The position numbers and the translations under genes were made by a program. The notes under the pieces were generated by a model. That model had not been told where the DNA came from. It ran no database searches and saw only the letters and a list, made by a program, of their open reading frames with translations. A stretch of DNA of 64,000 bases from JAGXTF01 sp044224315. GTDB taxonomy: Bacteria > Bacteroidota > Bacteroidia > NS11-12g > UBA955. Location of the stretch: the NCBI GenBank assembly GCA_044224315.1, contig JBGAKR010000001.1, positions 434,001 through 498,000 on the forward strand. Reading direction: 5' to 3'. Shown here in pieces: positions 52,411-60,776 of this stretch. Within the stretch, counting starts at the first letter, position 1; every line of letters begins with the position of its first letter.

Positions 52411-52488
52411 GAAGGTGTTGCACCCTTTCTCTCAGGTTGGTGTTTTCACCAATGTGGTTTATCCCTGGTTGGTGTTGTCACCAACCAG
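52411..52488. repeat. Three stacked GGTG/CACC hairpins in a 490-bp spacer
   Basis: Three inverted repeats with the same core lie about 28-32 bp apart: GGTGttgCACC (near 52411-52422), TTGGTG-TTTT-CACCAA (52437-52452) and a perfect 10-bp stem CTGGTTGGTG-TTGT-CACCAACCAG (52465-52488). They sit in the convergent spacer 52260-52751, which holds no protein gene. They could be a structured RNA, protein-binding sites or REP-like elements; there is no T tract, so they are not ordinary terminators. Confidence 0.6.
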
Positions 52489-52627
52489 ACCACCCCACAG
52501 AGGGGATCCCAACTGCGAACCCTGTGTATTTGTAACCCCAGTGTAAGGACAGCGTAACAGAAATGTAAACCTGTTTTATAAAAATCACACCTTGCATTCG
52601 GCTGACTTTTGTAGTTGCAAACCTTTG

Positions 52628-52635
52628 TAATTTTG
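52628..52635 (+). promoter_or_regulatory. Orphan -7 element TAATTTTG
   Basis: Perfect TAnnTTTG match with a TTTTG at 52607-52611 (spacer 16 nt). No open reading frame of any length follows before the terminator at 52711-52738. Confidence 0.5.
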
Positions 52636-52640
52636 ATTCA

Positions 52641-52738
52641 ACAAACAAACATAAATCCGATATGGAATAAAGATACTGCGGGAAAGATTGGTGTTCAGAG
52701 ATGATGAAAAAAAGCCGGGAATTCCTGGCTTTTTTTAT
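52641..52738 (+). ncRNA. Candidate small RNA (about 100 nt)
   Basis: A promoter-like sequence at 52607-52635 and a strong hairpin terminator at 52711-52738 bracket about 100 bp with no coding frame; the only ATG (at about 52662) is followed by GAA TAA. A transcript starting five or six bases after the -7 element would be about 95-100 nt. The terminator may instead serve only the convergent lolA gene, and the promoter match could be chance in AT-rich DNA, so this is a hypothesis. No known RNA family was recognised. Confidence 0.35.
52711..52738. terminator. Intrinsic terminator downstream of lolA
   Basis: AAAGCCGGG (52711-52719), an AATT loop and CCTGGCTTT (52724-52732) form a stem with one G-T wobble, with A and T tracts on both sides, so it can work in both directions. 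Confidence 0.8.
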
Positions 52739-52751
52739 TTAAGATTATGGC

Positions 52752-53408
52752 TTATTTTTTTTTGGTTAAATCTACCAAGGCCACCCCCGGATGGGCTTTT
52801 GCGTCCCACTCAAAAAATGTATCCGCCAGCGCCTTATTGGGTGTAAGTGTGCCCACTTTCATGGTTACTTCAGAGCCCGATTTAAAATGCTGAATCAGGT
52901 TTTGAATTTTATTGGTAGATTTATCAATTTCCAATTTAATATAGGAATAGTTTACTTTCTTTTTAGGTACCATTTTTATTACCTCATACGTTTTACCATC
53001 CCGCACAGTTGGTCCCTCGTATGCATTTTTAAAGTCCTTGTTGTAAATGGTAAATATTTCATTGGGCGTAATTGAACCATCTTTTACTTTATACACTTCT
53101 TTGGTAACTTCCTCATCGGTTTTATTATATGTCCAAATGAATTTGCCATTGCAATAAATCTCCTGGCCAGAGTAATCCAATTTGTACTTATTGCTTTTAA
53201 TCCACACCGTGCCGCCAGAAGAGGTAGATTTACCCTGGGCGCTGGTAGTTATAATGGTAAAAGTGGCCGTAATGGTACTGTAAGATTGATATACCTTACT
53301 CACCTTGGTAAGAATGGCCGAGGCTTTGGGGTCGCTTTGGGCATGGGCACTGGTTAGCGCAAAAAATGCAATCAGGCAGCTAAAAATTGCTTTTATGGTT
53401 TTTGTCAT
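52752..53408 (-). CDS. lolA: LolA-like outer-membrane lipoprotein carrier
   Basis: A 218-residue periplasmic protein with a signal peptide (residues 1-23, ending TSAHAQ). The mature chain has the LolA/LolB half-barrel layout: SKVYQSYSTITATFTI, GGTVWIKSNKYKLDY and GKFIWTYNKTDEEV are typical strands. LolA accepts lipoproteins released from the inner membrane by the LolCDE transporter and carries them to the outer membrane; the many lipoproteins in this window would be clients. It starts eight bases after ftsK, an association seen throughout Bacteroidota, and shares its transcript. A terminator follows. Confidence 0.88.
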   Translation of the reverse strand: MTKTIKAIFSCLIAFFALTSAHAQSDPKASAILTKVSKVYQSYSTITATFTIITTSAQGKSTSSGGTVWIKSNKYKLDYSGQEIYCNGKFIWTYNKTDEEVTKEVYKVKDGSITPNEIFTIYNKDFKNAYEGPTVRDGKTYEVIKMVPKKKVNYSYIKLEIDKSTNKIQNLIQHFKSGSEVTMKVGTLTPNKALADTFFEWDAKAHPGVALVDLTKKK

Positions 53409-53416
53409 GGTTCTGA

Positions 53417-55963
53417 TTATTGATTATTCAAAAACTGTTCCAAGTGGAACTCATCGGGTATATTTACTTGTCTGGCCTTGCTTCCCAGATTGGGACCCAC
53501 TATGCCTGCATCCTCCAACTGGTCCATCAGCCGGCCGGCACGGTTATATCCTATTTTTAATTTTCGTTGTATCAAACTGGTACTTCCAACCTGGTTCAAA
53601 ACTACAACACGCGCGGCATCTTCAAACAATTCATCCCGTTCATTTGGGTCAAAATTTTCTCCACCACCAGCTGCAGCCTCATCTTTCACCTCTGGTAAAA
53701 TGTAGGCATTGGGGTAAGCGCGCTGTTCACCGATAAAGTCTACAATCCGGTCAACCTCTGGCGTGTCTACAAACGGACACTGCAGCCTTATCATGTCATT
53801 GCCACCGCTAAACAGCATATCGCCCTTCCCTATTAGCTGGTCGGCTCCATTGCTGTCCAAAATGGTGCGGCTATCGATTTTACTGGTTACCCTAAATGCT
53901 ATACGGGCCGGGAAGTTGGCCTTAATCATACCGGTAATTACGTTTACTGACGGACGCTGGGTGGCCAAAATCAGGTGAATACCGATGGCCCTGGCCAGTT
54001 GTGCCAAACGGGCTATGGGCGTTTCTATTTCCTTGCCAGCCGTCATTATTAAGTCGGCAACCTCGTCTATCACCACAATGATGTACGGCATAAACCGGTG
54101 GCCGTTCTCAGGATTGAGTTTGCGCGATAAAAATTTGCCGTTATACTCTACAATATTGCGTACCATGGCGTCCTGCAACAATTTATAGCGGTTGTCCATT
54201 TCCACGCATAAACTGTTCAGGGTATTAATTACCTTGGTGTTGTCGGTAATAATGGCCTCACCATCTCCGGGTAATTTTGCCAGAAAATGCCTTTCAATTT
54301 TGTTAAACAGGGTTAATTCTACCTTTTTAGGATCAACCAATACAAATTTTACATAGGCCGGGTGCTTCTTATAAAGCAATGAAACCAGAATGGCATTGAG
54401 CCCAACAGACTTACCCTGACCTGTAGCACCCGCCATCAGCAAATGGGGCATTTTGGCCAGGTCGGCTACAAAAATTTCGTTTGAAATGGTTTTACCCAGG
54501 GCAATGGGCAGCTGAAAATCGCAATCCTGGAATTTTTTACTGGCCAGAACAGTGCGCATAGGCACCATCTCCGGGTTTTTATTGGGCACCTCTATTCCTA
54601 TAGTACCTTTGCCCGGTATCGGGGCTATGATACGTATACCCAACGCAGCCAAACTCAGTGCTATATCATCTTCCAGATTTTTAATTTTGGAGATTTTAAC
54701 CCCGGGGGCAGGCACTATTTCGTAAAGGGTAACAGTAGGCCCCACGCTGGCTTTGATTTTCGATATCCCGATATTGTAATTCTTCAGGGTTTCGATAATC
54801 ATGTTTTTGGAGTTTTCAATTTCCACCATGTCGATTTCCTGTTTTTGCATTTCATACTCGTTCAGCAAATCCAGGGATGGGAATTTATAAGCACTAAGCT
54901 CGGCAGTAGGATCAAAAACCGTATCAAGCCCGCGTCTTTCCGGCAAAGTGTCTCCAGTATTTTCGGTCACCAGTTCTTCTTCGGCCGATGTGAAATCAGA
55001 AATTTCGAATCCGTCGTCGGTAGTAAGTACCAATTCTTTGGGTTTTTCAATGCCTAAATCTGTATTCAACTCAATGGGGGCAATTACTTCGGGCTCTGGT
55101 TCGGGTTTGGGTAATGGTTCTGGTATAATTTCAGGCTTGGGTTCTTCTTTTTTTACCAGGGTAATGGGAGGCAAATCTTCCACTTCAATTGTATCATATT
55201 CATCCTCTTCTACGGGTAATACCTGGTCGGGATCTTGTTCAATAATTTCAGCACCGGTATCTCCATCGGCTTCCATTTCCGGAATAATTTCGGTTTGGGG
55301 TTTGCGGTTAAAATCAGGCATTTTAATCCGGGCAAACGGATTGAGATTTAAAAACAAAATAGAATACACCACGGCATAGCTGGCAACAAATAAAAATGAG
55401 CCAAACCAACCTATTGCGCCGTTTAATTTTTGAATTCCATAATATCCAAATGAACCTGAAAAAATACCCAGATTAGGCCAGGTTTGCAGCACCATGCCTA
55501 AGAACAGGCTAAACCATGCGGTAAAAAGTATGGTATGCACGGCAATGCGAAGCAGGGAAAAAGGACGATAATTGAGTAAAAAATACAATCCGCATAAACC
55601 CAACCAGGGCAAAATGGCAAAAGCGCCTAATCCAAAGCCATTGTGAATAAATACATATCCCAGTCGGGCCCCTAAAAGCCCCATTGCATTGGAAATATGA
55701 CCATGATTTAATTTAAATGTTTTCCAATCTCCACTGGATAAATAATCCTGATCGGATTTCCATGAAAAAAAGAACGATACAAAACTAATAAACATTACAG
55801 CGGTTAAAACCAGCAGTAAAAAGCCCGCAATCTTGCGTGCCTGTTCATTTCTCAGCAAGGCAATATCGCGCATTTCTTCATGAGAAACCTGTTTGGGTTT
55901 ATCATCCGGACTGTATTTTTCGAAATCCGGAATGGAATTATCTGGCTTCTTGATTTTGCCCAT
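53417..55963 (-). CDS. ftsK: DNA translocase FtsK/SpoIIIE
   Basis: An 848-residue double-stranded DNA motor that clears and aligns chromosome termini at the division septum and activates Xer recombination. The N-terminus has four membrane helices between residues about 40 and 215, followed by an acidic, proline-rich linker (about 230-345). The motor shows the FtsK alpha domain, Walker A GATGQGKSVGLN (residues about 510-521), Walker B VVIDEVADL and the ATQRPSVNVITG segment. The C-terminal winged-helix gamma domain (about 785-848) contains STSLIQRKLKIGYNRAGRL, which reads KOPS-type sequences. lolA follows after eight bases. Confidence 0.96.
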   Translation of the reverse strand: MGKIKKPDNSIPDFEKYSPDDKPKQVSHEEMRDIALLRNEQARKIAGFLLLVLTAVMFISFVSFFFSWKSDQDYLSSGDWKTFKLNHGHISNAMGLLGARLGYVFIHNGFGLGAFAILPWLGLCGLYFLLNYRPFSLLRIAVHTILFTAWFSLFLGMVLQTWPNLGIFSGSFGYYGIQKLNGAIGWFGSFLFVASYAVVYSILFLNLNPFARIKMPDFNRKPQTEIIPEMEADGDTGAEIIEQDPDQVLPVEEDEYDTIEVEDLPPITLVKKEEPKPEIIPEPLPKPEPEPEVIAPIELNTDLGIEKPKELVLTTDDGFEISDFTSAEEELVTENTGDTLPERRGLDTVFDPTAELSAYKFPSLDLLNEYEMQKQEIDMVEIENSKNMIIETLKNYNIGISKIKASVGPTVTLYEIVPAPGVKISKIKNLEDDIALSLAALGIRIIAPIPGKGTIGIEVPNKNPEMVPMRTVLASKKFQDCDFQLPIALGKTISNEIFVADLAKMPHLLMAGATGQGKSVGLNAILVSLLYKKHPAYVKFVLVDPKKVELTLFNKIERHFLAKLPGDGEAIITDNTKVINTLNSLCVEMDNRYKLLQDAMVRNIVEYNGKFLSRKLNPENGHRFMPYIIVVIDEVADLIMTAGKEIETPIARLAQLARAIGIHLILATQRPSVNVITGMIKANFPARIAFRVTSKIDSRTILDSNGADQLIGKGDMLFSGGNDMIRLQCPFVDTPEVDRIVDFIGEQRAYPNAYILPEVKDEAAAGGGENFDPNERDELFEDAARVVVLNQVGSTSLIQRKLKIGYNRAGRLMDQLEDAGIVGPNLGSKARQVNIPDEFHLEQFLNNQ

Positions 55964-55973
55964 GGCTAATCCA

Positions 55974-55981
55974 CGAAATTA
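55974..55981 (-). promoter_or_regulatory. Probable -7 element TAATTTCG
   Basis: TTCG variant of the -7 consensus on the minus strand, ten bases before the ftsK ATG at 55963. Confidence 0.45.
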
Positions 55982-56056
55982 TAAAACCCACATTGGGTTT
56001 GAGATATTACTTATTAACGAAAACTACAGGTGTTTATTTTTGCATTCAAATGCGAT

Positions 56057-56974
56057 TTACAGGGTATAGGTAACCCCTTCTTCGGCCACGCGGGTATTGG
56101 CAAATACCGATTTTGCCTCGGCAAGTAATTCGTCGGTTTCGTGATACCGCGCCGAAAAATGTCCGATTAACAATTCACCTGCACCCGAAATTTTTGCGAT
56201 TTGTGCGGCTTGCCGGGCCGTAGTATGCATGGTAGCTTCTGCCCTGGCAATCAATTCGTGCAAAAAAGTACTCTCGTGATACAGCATGCTCACCCCACTC
56301 ACATAGGAGGCAACTTCCTCGTCGTAAATAGTATCGGAGATGTATGCATAACTGCGATTTTTAATTCCTGGTAATGTTAAATCATGATTGGGAATTAATT
56401 TACCTTCAGCAGTTCGATAATCTTCACCATTTTTTATTCTTTCATACCATTGCACAGGAATATGGTATTTCTCGGCCTCCGTAATATTTAATTTCAACTC
56501 CGGACCCGTTTCACGCAGAATATAACCCGTGCAGGGAATGCGGTGTTTTAAGGGTACAGATTCTATTTCCCACTTGTGATTTTTTAAAATAATTTGCGGC
56601 TTTTCCGGGTCACAAATAATATATTCAATTTCGAATGGTAATTCGCTTTCTCCCAGCGCCAAAATTTGTTGCATAATCCCTTCCAATTCTGCAGGACCCG
56701 CAATAGTTAAAGGTTCTTTGCGGCCAAATAATGCCATAGAAGTAATTAAACCGGGCAAGCCAAAAAAATGATCCCCATGCAAATGGGTAATCAAAATATA
56801 ACGCAGCCGATGCATACGCAAACCAAATTTAACCAATTGTAATTGTGTACCTTCACCACAATCCAGTAAAAAATAATCGCCTTCTATCCGCACATACTGC
56901 CCGCTGGGATGCCGGTTTTTAGTAGGGGAAGCCGAGGAGGTTCCTAAAACAGTAATTTCAAAAGCACGATGCAT
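56057..56974 (-). CDS. rnz: Ribonuclease Z
   Basis: A 305-residue metallo-beta-lactamase-fold nuclease that removes 3' trailers from tRNA precursors. The zinc motif is H64-x-H66-x-D68-H69 (THLHGDHFFGLPGL), and the N-terminus FEITVLGTSSASPTKNRHPS is typical of short-form tRNase Z. Further ligands follow in LYHESTFL (Asp/Glu-type position) and IGHFSARYH. Its length matches the short bacterial form. It lies 102 bp after tsaE on the same strand but has its own TATTTTCG element, so it is probably transcribed separately. Confidence 0.94.
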   Translation of the reverse strand: MHRAFEITVLGTSSASPTKNRHPSGQYVRIEGDYFLLDCGEGTQLQLVKFGLRMHRLRYILITHLHGDHFFGLPGLITSMALFGRKEPLTIAGPAELEGIMQQILALGESELPFEIEYIICDPEKPQIILKNHKWEIESVPLKHRIPCTGYILRETGPELKLNITEAEKYHIPVQWYERIKNGEDYRTAEGKLIPNHDLTLPGIKNRSYAYISDTIYDEEVASYVSGVSMLYHESTFLHELIARAEATMHTTARQAAQIAKISGAGELLIGHFSARYHETDELLAEAKSVFANTRVAEEGVTYTL

Positions 56975-56993
56975 GTGAAGGGGTAAATTTCTG

Positions 56994-57001
56994 CGAAAAT
57001 A
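56994..57001 (-). promoter_or_regulatory. Probable -7 element TATTTTCG
   Basis: TTCG variant of the -7 consensus on the minus strand, 19 bases before the rnz ATG at 56974. Confidence 0.45.
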
Positions 57002-57076
57002 CGAGTAGCCCCTTTCCCTTCCCTAATTTTAAGGTAAAGACTTAGAAACAGGTTTTTAACATGGAATTTTTGCGTG

Positions 57077-57502
57077 CTAAGATTCCAGCAAATACTGCCT
57101 TCCGTTTTCCAAATGCGAAATGCGAATGGCCAATTTGGGAATCCCTTCCAGTAAATGCATACCTACTTCGGGCCACTCCACAATAAAGGTAACGTCCGGC
57201 AATTCCAGGTACTCATCTATGCCTGCATCATACAATTCGGTTACATGATTTATGCGGTACCAATCGCTGTGATAAATAATTTCTCCCTTTTGGGTATGAT
57301 ACTCATTTACCAGCGAAAAAGTAGGACTGCTTACCTCGTCCTCAGATCCCAAAGCTTTTACCAAACGCTTGATAAGTGTGGTTTTACCGGCTCCTACTTC
57401 ACCCTCAAAAGTTATCAAGGCCGGGCGCGGCTTTAACCCTAAAATATAATCAATAATTACCCCGGTTTCTGATTCGGAAATATGGGTAAACTCTTTCTGC
57501 AC
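57077..57502 (-). CDS. tsaE: tRNA threonylcarbamoyladenosine biosynthesis ATPase TsaE
   Basis: A 141-residue P-loop ATPase that supports TsaB/TsaD in making the universal t6A37 tRNA modification. Walker A is FEGEVGAGKTTLIKRL, followed by SPTFSLVNEY and a HSDWYRI segment with the conserved Asp and Tyr/Arg, then the ELPDVTFIVEWPE strand. The start is taken as GTG at 57502, five bases after the porX stop codon, which gives the normal TsaE length; an ATG at 57538 would overlap porX by 31 bases. It has no promoter of its own, so it depends on porX transcription and coupling. Confidence 0.92.
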   Translation of the reverse strand: MQKEFTHISESETGVIIDYILGLKPRPALITFEGEVGAGKTTLIKRLVKALGSEDEVSSPTFSLVNEYHTQKGEIIYHSDWYRINHVTELYDAGIDEYLELPDVTFIVEWPEVGMHLLEGIPKLAIRISHLENGRQYLLES

Positions 57503-57507
57503 TTTTA

Positions 57508-59064
57508 TTATTTTCTGGCTAAAATGGCCACCGGACAAATCATTTCTTCCATTGAAATACCCCCGTGTTGGAAGGTATTTTTATAATAATTTACATAATA
57601 ATTGTAATTATTCGGATAGGCAAAAAAATCAGAATCCTTGGCAAATACAAATGCCGAACTCATGTGCAGCAGAGGCAAAAACGCATCATTCGGTTTTTTT
57701 ACTTCAAAAACTTCTTTGGCATTATAGGTTAAACTTTTACCCTGTTTATAACGCAAATTTGAATTCACATTTTTATCGCCCACAATTTTTACCGGATCTT
57801 TCACCCGTATACTTCCATGGTCGGTGGTAATTACTATGCGGCAAGGTTTTTCTGCTATGCGCTGCAAGGCTTCCCACAAGGGCGAATGCCTGAACCAGGT
57901 AGCCATTACATTGCGGTATGCAGCTTCATTTTCGGCCAATTCACGCACCACATTAATATCAGTACGGGCATGGCTAAAATTATCTACAAAATTATAAACT
58001 ATTACGTTCAGTTTATTGTGCGACATATTGGGGATATTCTCTACCAAATCCTTGGCTGCATTGAGGTTGGTGATTTTGGTATAACTGAATTTAATATCCC
58101 TTCTTAAGCGTTTTAAAAGGTCTTCCAGAAAATCTTTTTCGTACATATTTTTTCCGCCTTCATCCTCGTCATTGCTCCATTTTCCCGGAAATCTTTTTTC
58201 AATATCCAGGGGCAATAATCCACTGAAAATTGCATTGCGACAGTACTGTGTGGTAGTAGGCAAAATACTTAAATACATATCCTCGCTATCCACCCTGAAA
58301 CGTTCATCCAGAATTTCAGATATAGCCCTCCACTGGTCAAAACGCAGGTTGTCTACCAATACCATGTATACCGGTAAATCCTCATCCAACAATGGATTTA
58401 TAACACGGCGAAACATATTATGACTCATTACGGGTTCGGTATCACCGGTTACTTTCAGCATGCTGAGGTAATTGTCAGAAACATATCGGCAAAAACTGCG
58501 GTTGGCATCTGCTTTCTGGGTTTCGAATACTTCTTTCATTCCACCTGCATCACTGTCCTCCAGCGACATTTCCCAGTAAACCAGTTTTTTATACACCTCT
58601 TTCCATTCTTCAAAGTTGAGCTTATCACTCACCTTCATGCCTATTTCCATAAACTCGCGCTGATAGCCCTGGGTGGTTTTTTGGCTCACCAGGCGGCGTT
58701 CGTCCAGGTTTTTCTTTACAGCCAGCAGTATTTGGTTGGGATTTACCGGTTTTATGAGGTAATCGGCTATTTTATTGCCAATGGCCTCCTCCATAATATG
58801 CTCTTCCTCGTTTTTGGTAATCATAATTACCGGAAGATTTGGTTGATCCTGTTTAATACTGTTTAAAGCATCCAGGCCCCCTATGCCCGGCATGTTCTCA
58901 TCCAGAAAAACCAGGTCAAAATCCTGGGCCTTCACCATATCAATCGCGTCGCGGCCATTGGTGGCGGTAACCATTTCATATCCTTTGTTCTCTAAAAAAA
59001 GCAGGTGGGGCTTGAGCATGTCGATTTCATCGTCGGCCCAAAGTATGCGGGGTTTAATTGCCAT
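57508..59064 (-). CDS. porX: PorX: T9SS response regulator with PglZ domain
   Basis: A 518-residue bifunctional protein. Residues 1-125 are a CheY-type receiver: the acidic pocket is DDE at 11-13, the phosphoacceptor is Asp55 in LVFLDENMPG, and K109 is in YLIKPVNP. Helical linkers lead to a C-terminal alkaline phosphatase-like PglZ domain (about 205-518) with metal-ligand candidates in VLVDNLRFDQW, NFVDNFSHAR and ITTDHGSIRV. This is the PorX layout; PorX and the sensor PorY control expression and function of the T9SS, and the PglZ part has been reported to be a zinc phosphodiesterase. The window's T9SS cargo genes fit this. Two promoter elements precede it; tsaE follows. Confidence 0.95.
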   Translation of the reverse strand: MAIKPRILWADDEIDMLKPHLLFLENKGYEMVTATNGRDAIDMVKAQDFDLVFLDENMPGIGGLDALNSIKQDQPNLPVIMITKNEEEHIMEEAIGNKIADYLIKPVNPNQILLAVKKNLDERRLVSQKTTQGYQREFMEIGMKVSDKLNFEEWKEVYKKLVYWEMSLEDSDAGGMKEVFETQKADANRSFCRYVSDNYLSMLKVTGDTEPVMSHNMFRRVINPLLDEDLPVYMVLVDNLRFDQWRAISEILDERFRVDSEDMYLSILPTTTQYCRNAIFSGLLPLDIEKRFPGKWSNDEDEGGKNMYEKDFLEDLLKRLRRDIKFSYTKITNLNAAKDLVENIPNMSHNKLNVIVYNFVDNFSHARTDINVVRELAENEAAYRNVMATWFRHSPLWEALQRIAEKPCRIVITTDHGSIRVKDPVKIVGDKNVNSNLRYKQGKSLTYNAKEVFEVKKPNDAFLPLLHMSSAFVFAKDSDFFAYPNNYNYYVNYYKNTFQHGGISMEEMICPVAILARK

Positions 59065-59071
59065 TGTCTTA

Positions 59072-59095
59072 CAAACGTATTGTAGGGCAAATTTA
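59072..59095 (-). promoter_or_regulatory. porX: Tandem -7 elements TAAATTTG and TACGTTTG before porX
   Basis: Two perfect TAnnTTTG matches on the minus strand: TAAATTTG at 59088-59095 and TACGTTTG at 59072-59079, the latter ending seven bases before the porX ATG. One start would be leaderless and the other would give a leader of about 18 nt. Confidence 0.6.
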
Positions 59096-59155
59096 TTGGG
59101 TAAAATCCAAAATCAAGGACTAATTGTTCATAACCTAACAAACATCCGACAAATC

Positions 59156-60688
59156 TCAGCGTTTTCGATAGAAATACACTTTAGTATCGCCGATCACCTC
59201 CATAGAATCCTGCAAATTGTAATTCATCAATATATCATTGCAAACCCCAGCGCGCACAAATCCGGCATTCATGGTCTTTGCTGTAATCAATGCTTCTGGT
59301 GGATTCTGCTTAAAGGCATTCACCAGTTTTTTTATATTTTCTTCAGCCAGGTTGTTTTTCCCTTCCTGGGTAAAATACACATAATAGGGCGATGGAAAAG
59401 GTTGCCCGCTGATTTTACCTGTATAATAATAAACCCTTCCCATATCCTGCACATCCACAAAAACCGTTTTTACATCACCCAGCTTTTGTATAATTGCCGC
59501 CCTTTCCTGCGTTTCCGTTATTTTTAATGGATACTTTTCAGAAAATAAATAATGCAGACTTTCTTTCAAGGGTTCATAAATCCAGATTAATATAACCAAT
59601 ACCGGAATAAAACGCAAAACAGCCGGCCATTTCATTTTTTTACGAAATCGATTGATGATATTCAACAGTTCAATAAGCCCAAAAACAAACATTATACTTC
59701 CAAAAAATACTACCGGCAGTATATAATGCCCATACATATTTTTGCTTACAATTAAAAAAATATTGGCACTTATAAAAAGGAGTAAAACCAACCACCAGGT
59801 TTGTTTATTTTTTACATGCATTTTATTTACAAATGCCGGCACTAATCCTATAAGCAACAACACCGGAAAGATATGCCATCGCAGCTCCCAATTGCCCAGC
59901 AAAGTTGCCCATTGTTGCTTCATGATTTCCATTTTGGAAACATTGTCGCTTGCATATCCAAATGCAAATTGCAGGTAATTAAAATAGGCCGACCAGGCCT
60001 GATTAACAGTTAAATAAAGTACAAACAATACAACCGGAAAGGCCGCACCTGAAATAAAATACAAGAGTGTTTTTCCATGGCTGTTTTTCCATACAAATGC
60101 CGCCATTAATAACAATGCCGGAGCAAAAGGTTCTTTGATCAAAACCGCGCTTGCGGCAAGCAATCCGGCCACAATGGCCCAAACATCTACGCCATTTTCT
60201 TTTCGCTGACTGAGCTGAAAAACAGCTGCACCAAAAAATAATAAATAGCAACCATATTCTTCGGTATAATGGCCGCAAAAATAATAGGCCCATTCAGTAA
60301 ACAACAGCAGCATAAGAGGCACCATCAGTATGGCTATCCAAATACTGCGTCGGTGAAATGTGTAAATTAATTGCCATAAAATGCCAATGCATATATACAC
60401 AAACAGGGCCTGCACAATGTGAAAAGTGAGGGTGCTTCCTTGTCCGACGAATAAGAAAAAACGAAAAAGATAAAATATTCCAGGGGCTTTATTATCCCAT
60501 ACATCGCGGTACAAAACCTGTCCATGATTCATATGCTCGGCTATGCCGGCAAAAGCACCTGCATCGCCCAAAAGCGGCACATGCTGATAGTGCAGAAATA
60601 TGCCATAAGCCGGAATCAAAGCCAATAGCCAGAGAATCCAACTCCGGTTCTGCGGCATCTCGTTTGTAGCCTTTTCAGCCTGCTCCAT
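59156..60688 (-). CDS. Polytopic membrane glycosyltransferase-like protein (ArnT/PMT superfamily type)
   Basis: A 510-residue integral membrane protein with about ten hydrophobic segments. It resembles lipid-linked-sugar glycosyltransferases of the GT39/GT83 type: an early luminal loop with LGDAGAFAGIAEHMNHGQ and YRDVWDNKAPGIFY, where an acidic residue is expected to be catalytic, and a soluble C-terminal segment of about 110 residues (EKYPLKITETQERAAIIQKL...). The start is the ATG at 60688, seven bases after a TAAATTG element; a GTG at 60745 is upstream of that and less likely. The sugar and acceptor are unknown. Divergent from thiN. Confidence 0.7.
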   Translation of the reverse strand: MEQAEKATNEMPQNRSWILWLLALIPAYGIFLHYQHVPLLGDAGAFAGIAEHMNHGQVLYRDVWDNKAPGIFYLFRFFLFVGQGSTLTFHIVQALFVYICIGILWQLIYTFHRRSIWIAILMVPLMLLLFTEWAYYFCGHYTEEYGCYLLFFGAAVFQLSQRKENGVDVWAIVAGLLAASAVLIKEPFAPALLLMAAFVWKNSHGKTLLYFISGAAFPVVLFVLYLTVNQAWSAYFNYLQFAFGYASDNVSKMEIMKQQWATLLGNWELRWHIFPVLLLIGLVPAFVNKMHVKNKQTWWLVLLLFISANIFLIVSKNMYGHYILPVVFFGSIMFVFGLIELLNIINRFRKKMKWPAVLRFIPVLVILIWIYEPLKESLHYLFSEKYPLKITETQERAAIIQKLGDVKTVFVDVQDMGRVYYYTGKISGQPFPSPYYVYFTQEGKNNLAEENIKKLVNAFKQNPPEALITAKTMNAGFVRAGVCNDILMNYNLQDSMEVIGDTKVYFYRKR

Positions 60689-60776
60689 GGCGCAATTTAA
60701 CCGCAAATAATTGAACCTTATCCGGGTGCGCAAAAAAGTAAACACTATTAAACCAAATTACAGACCTTTGCAGTCC

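Noticed and set aside
52364..52546. 60-residue open frame in the hairpin spacer
   Set aside because: It is generated by the inverted repeats, has no promoter or coding character, and resembles no protein.
52662..52670. Start of a short protein gene after the orphan promoter
   Set aside because: The ATG is followed by one codon and a stop (ATG GAA TAA).
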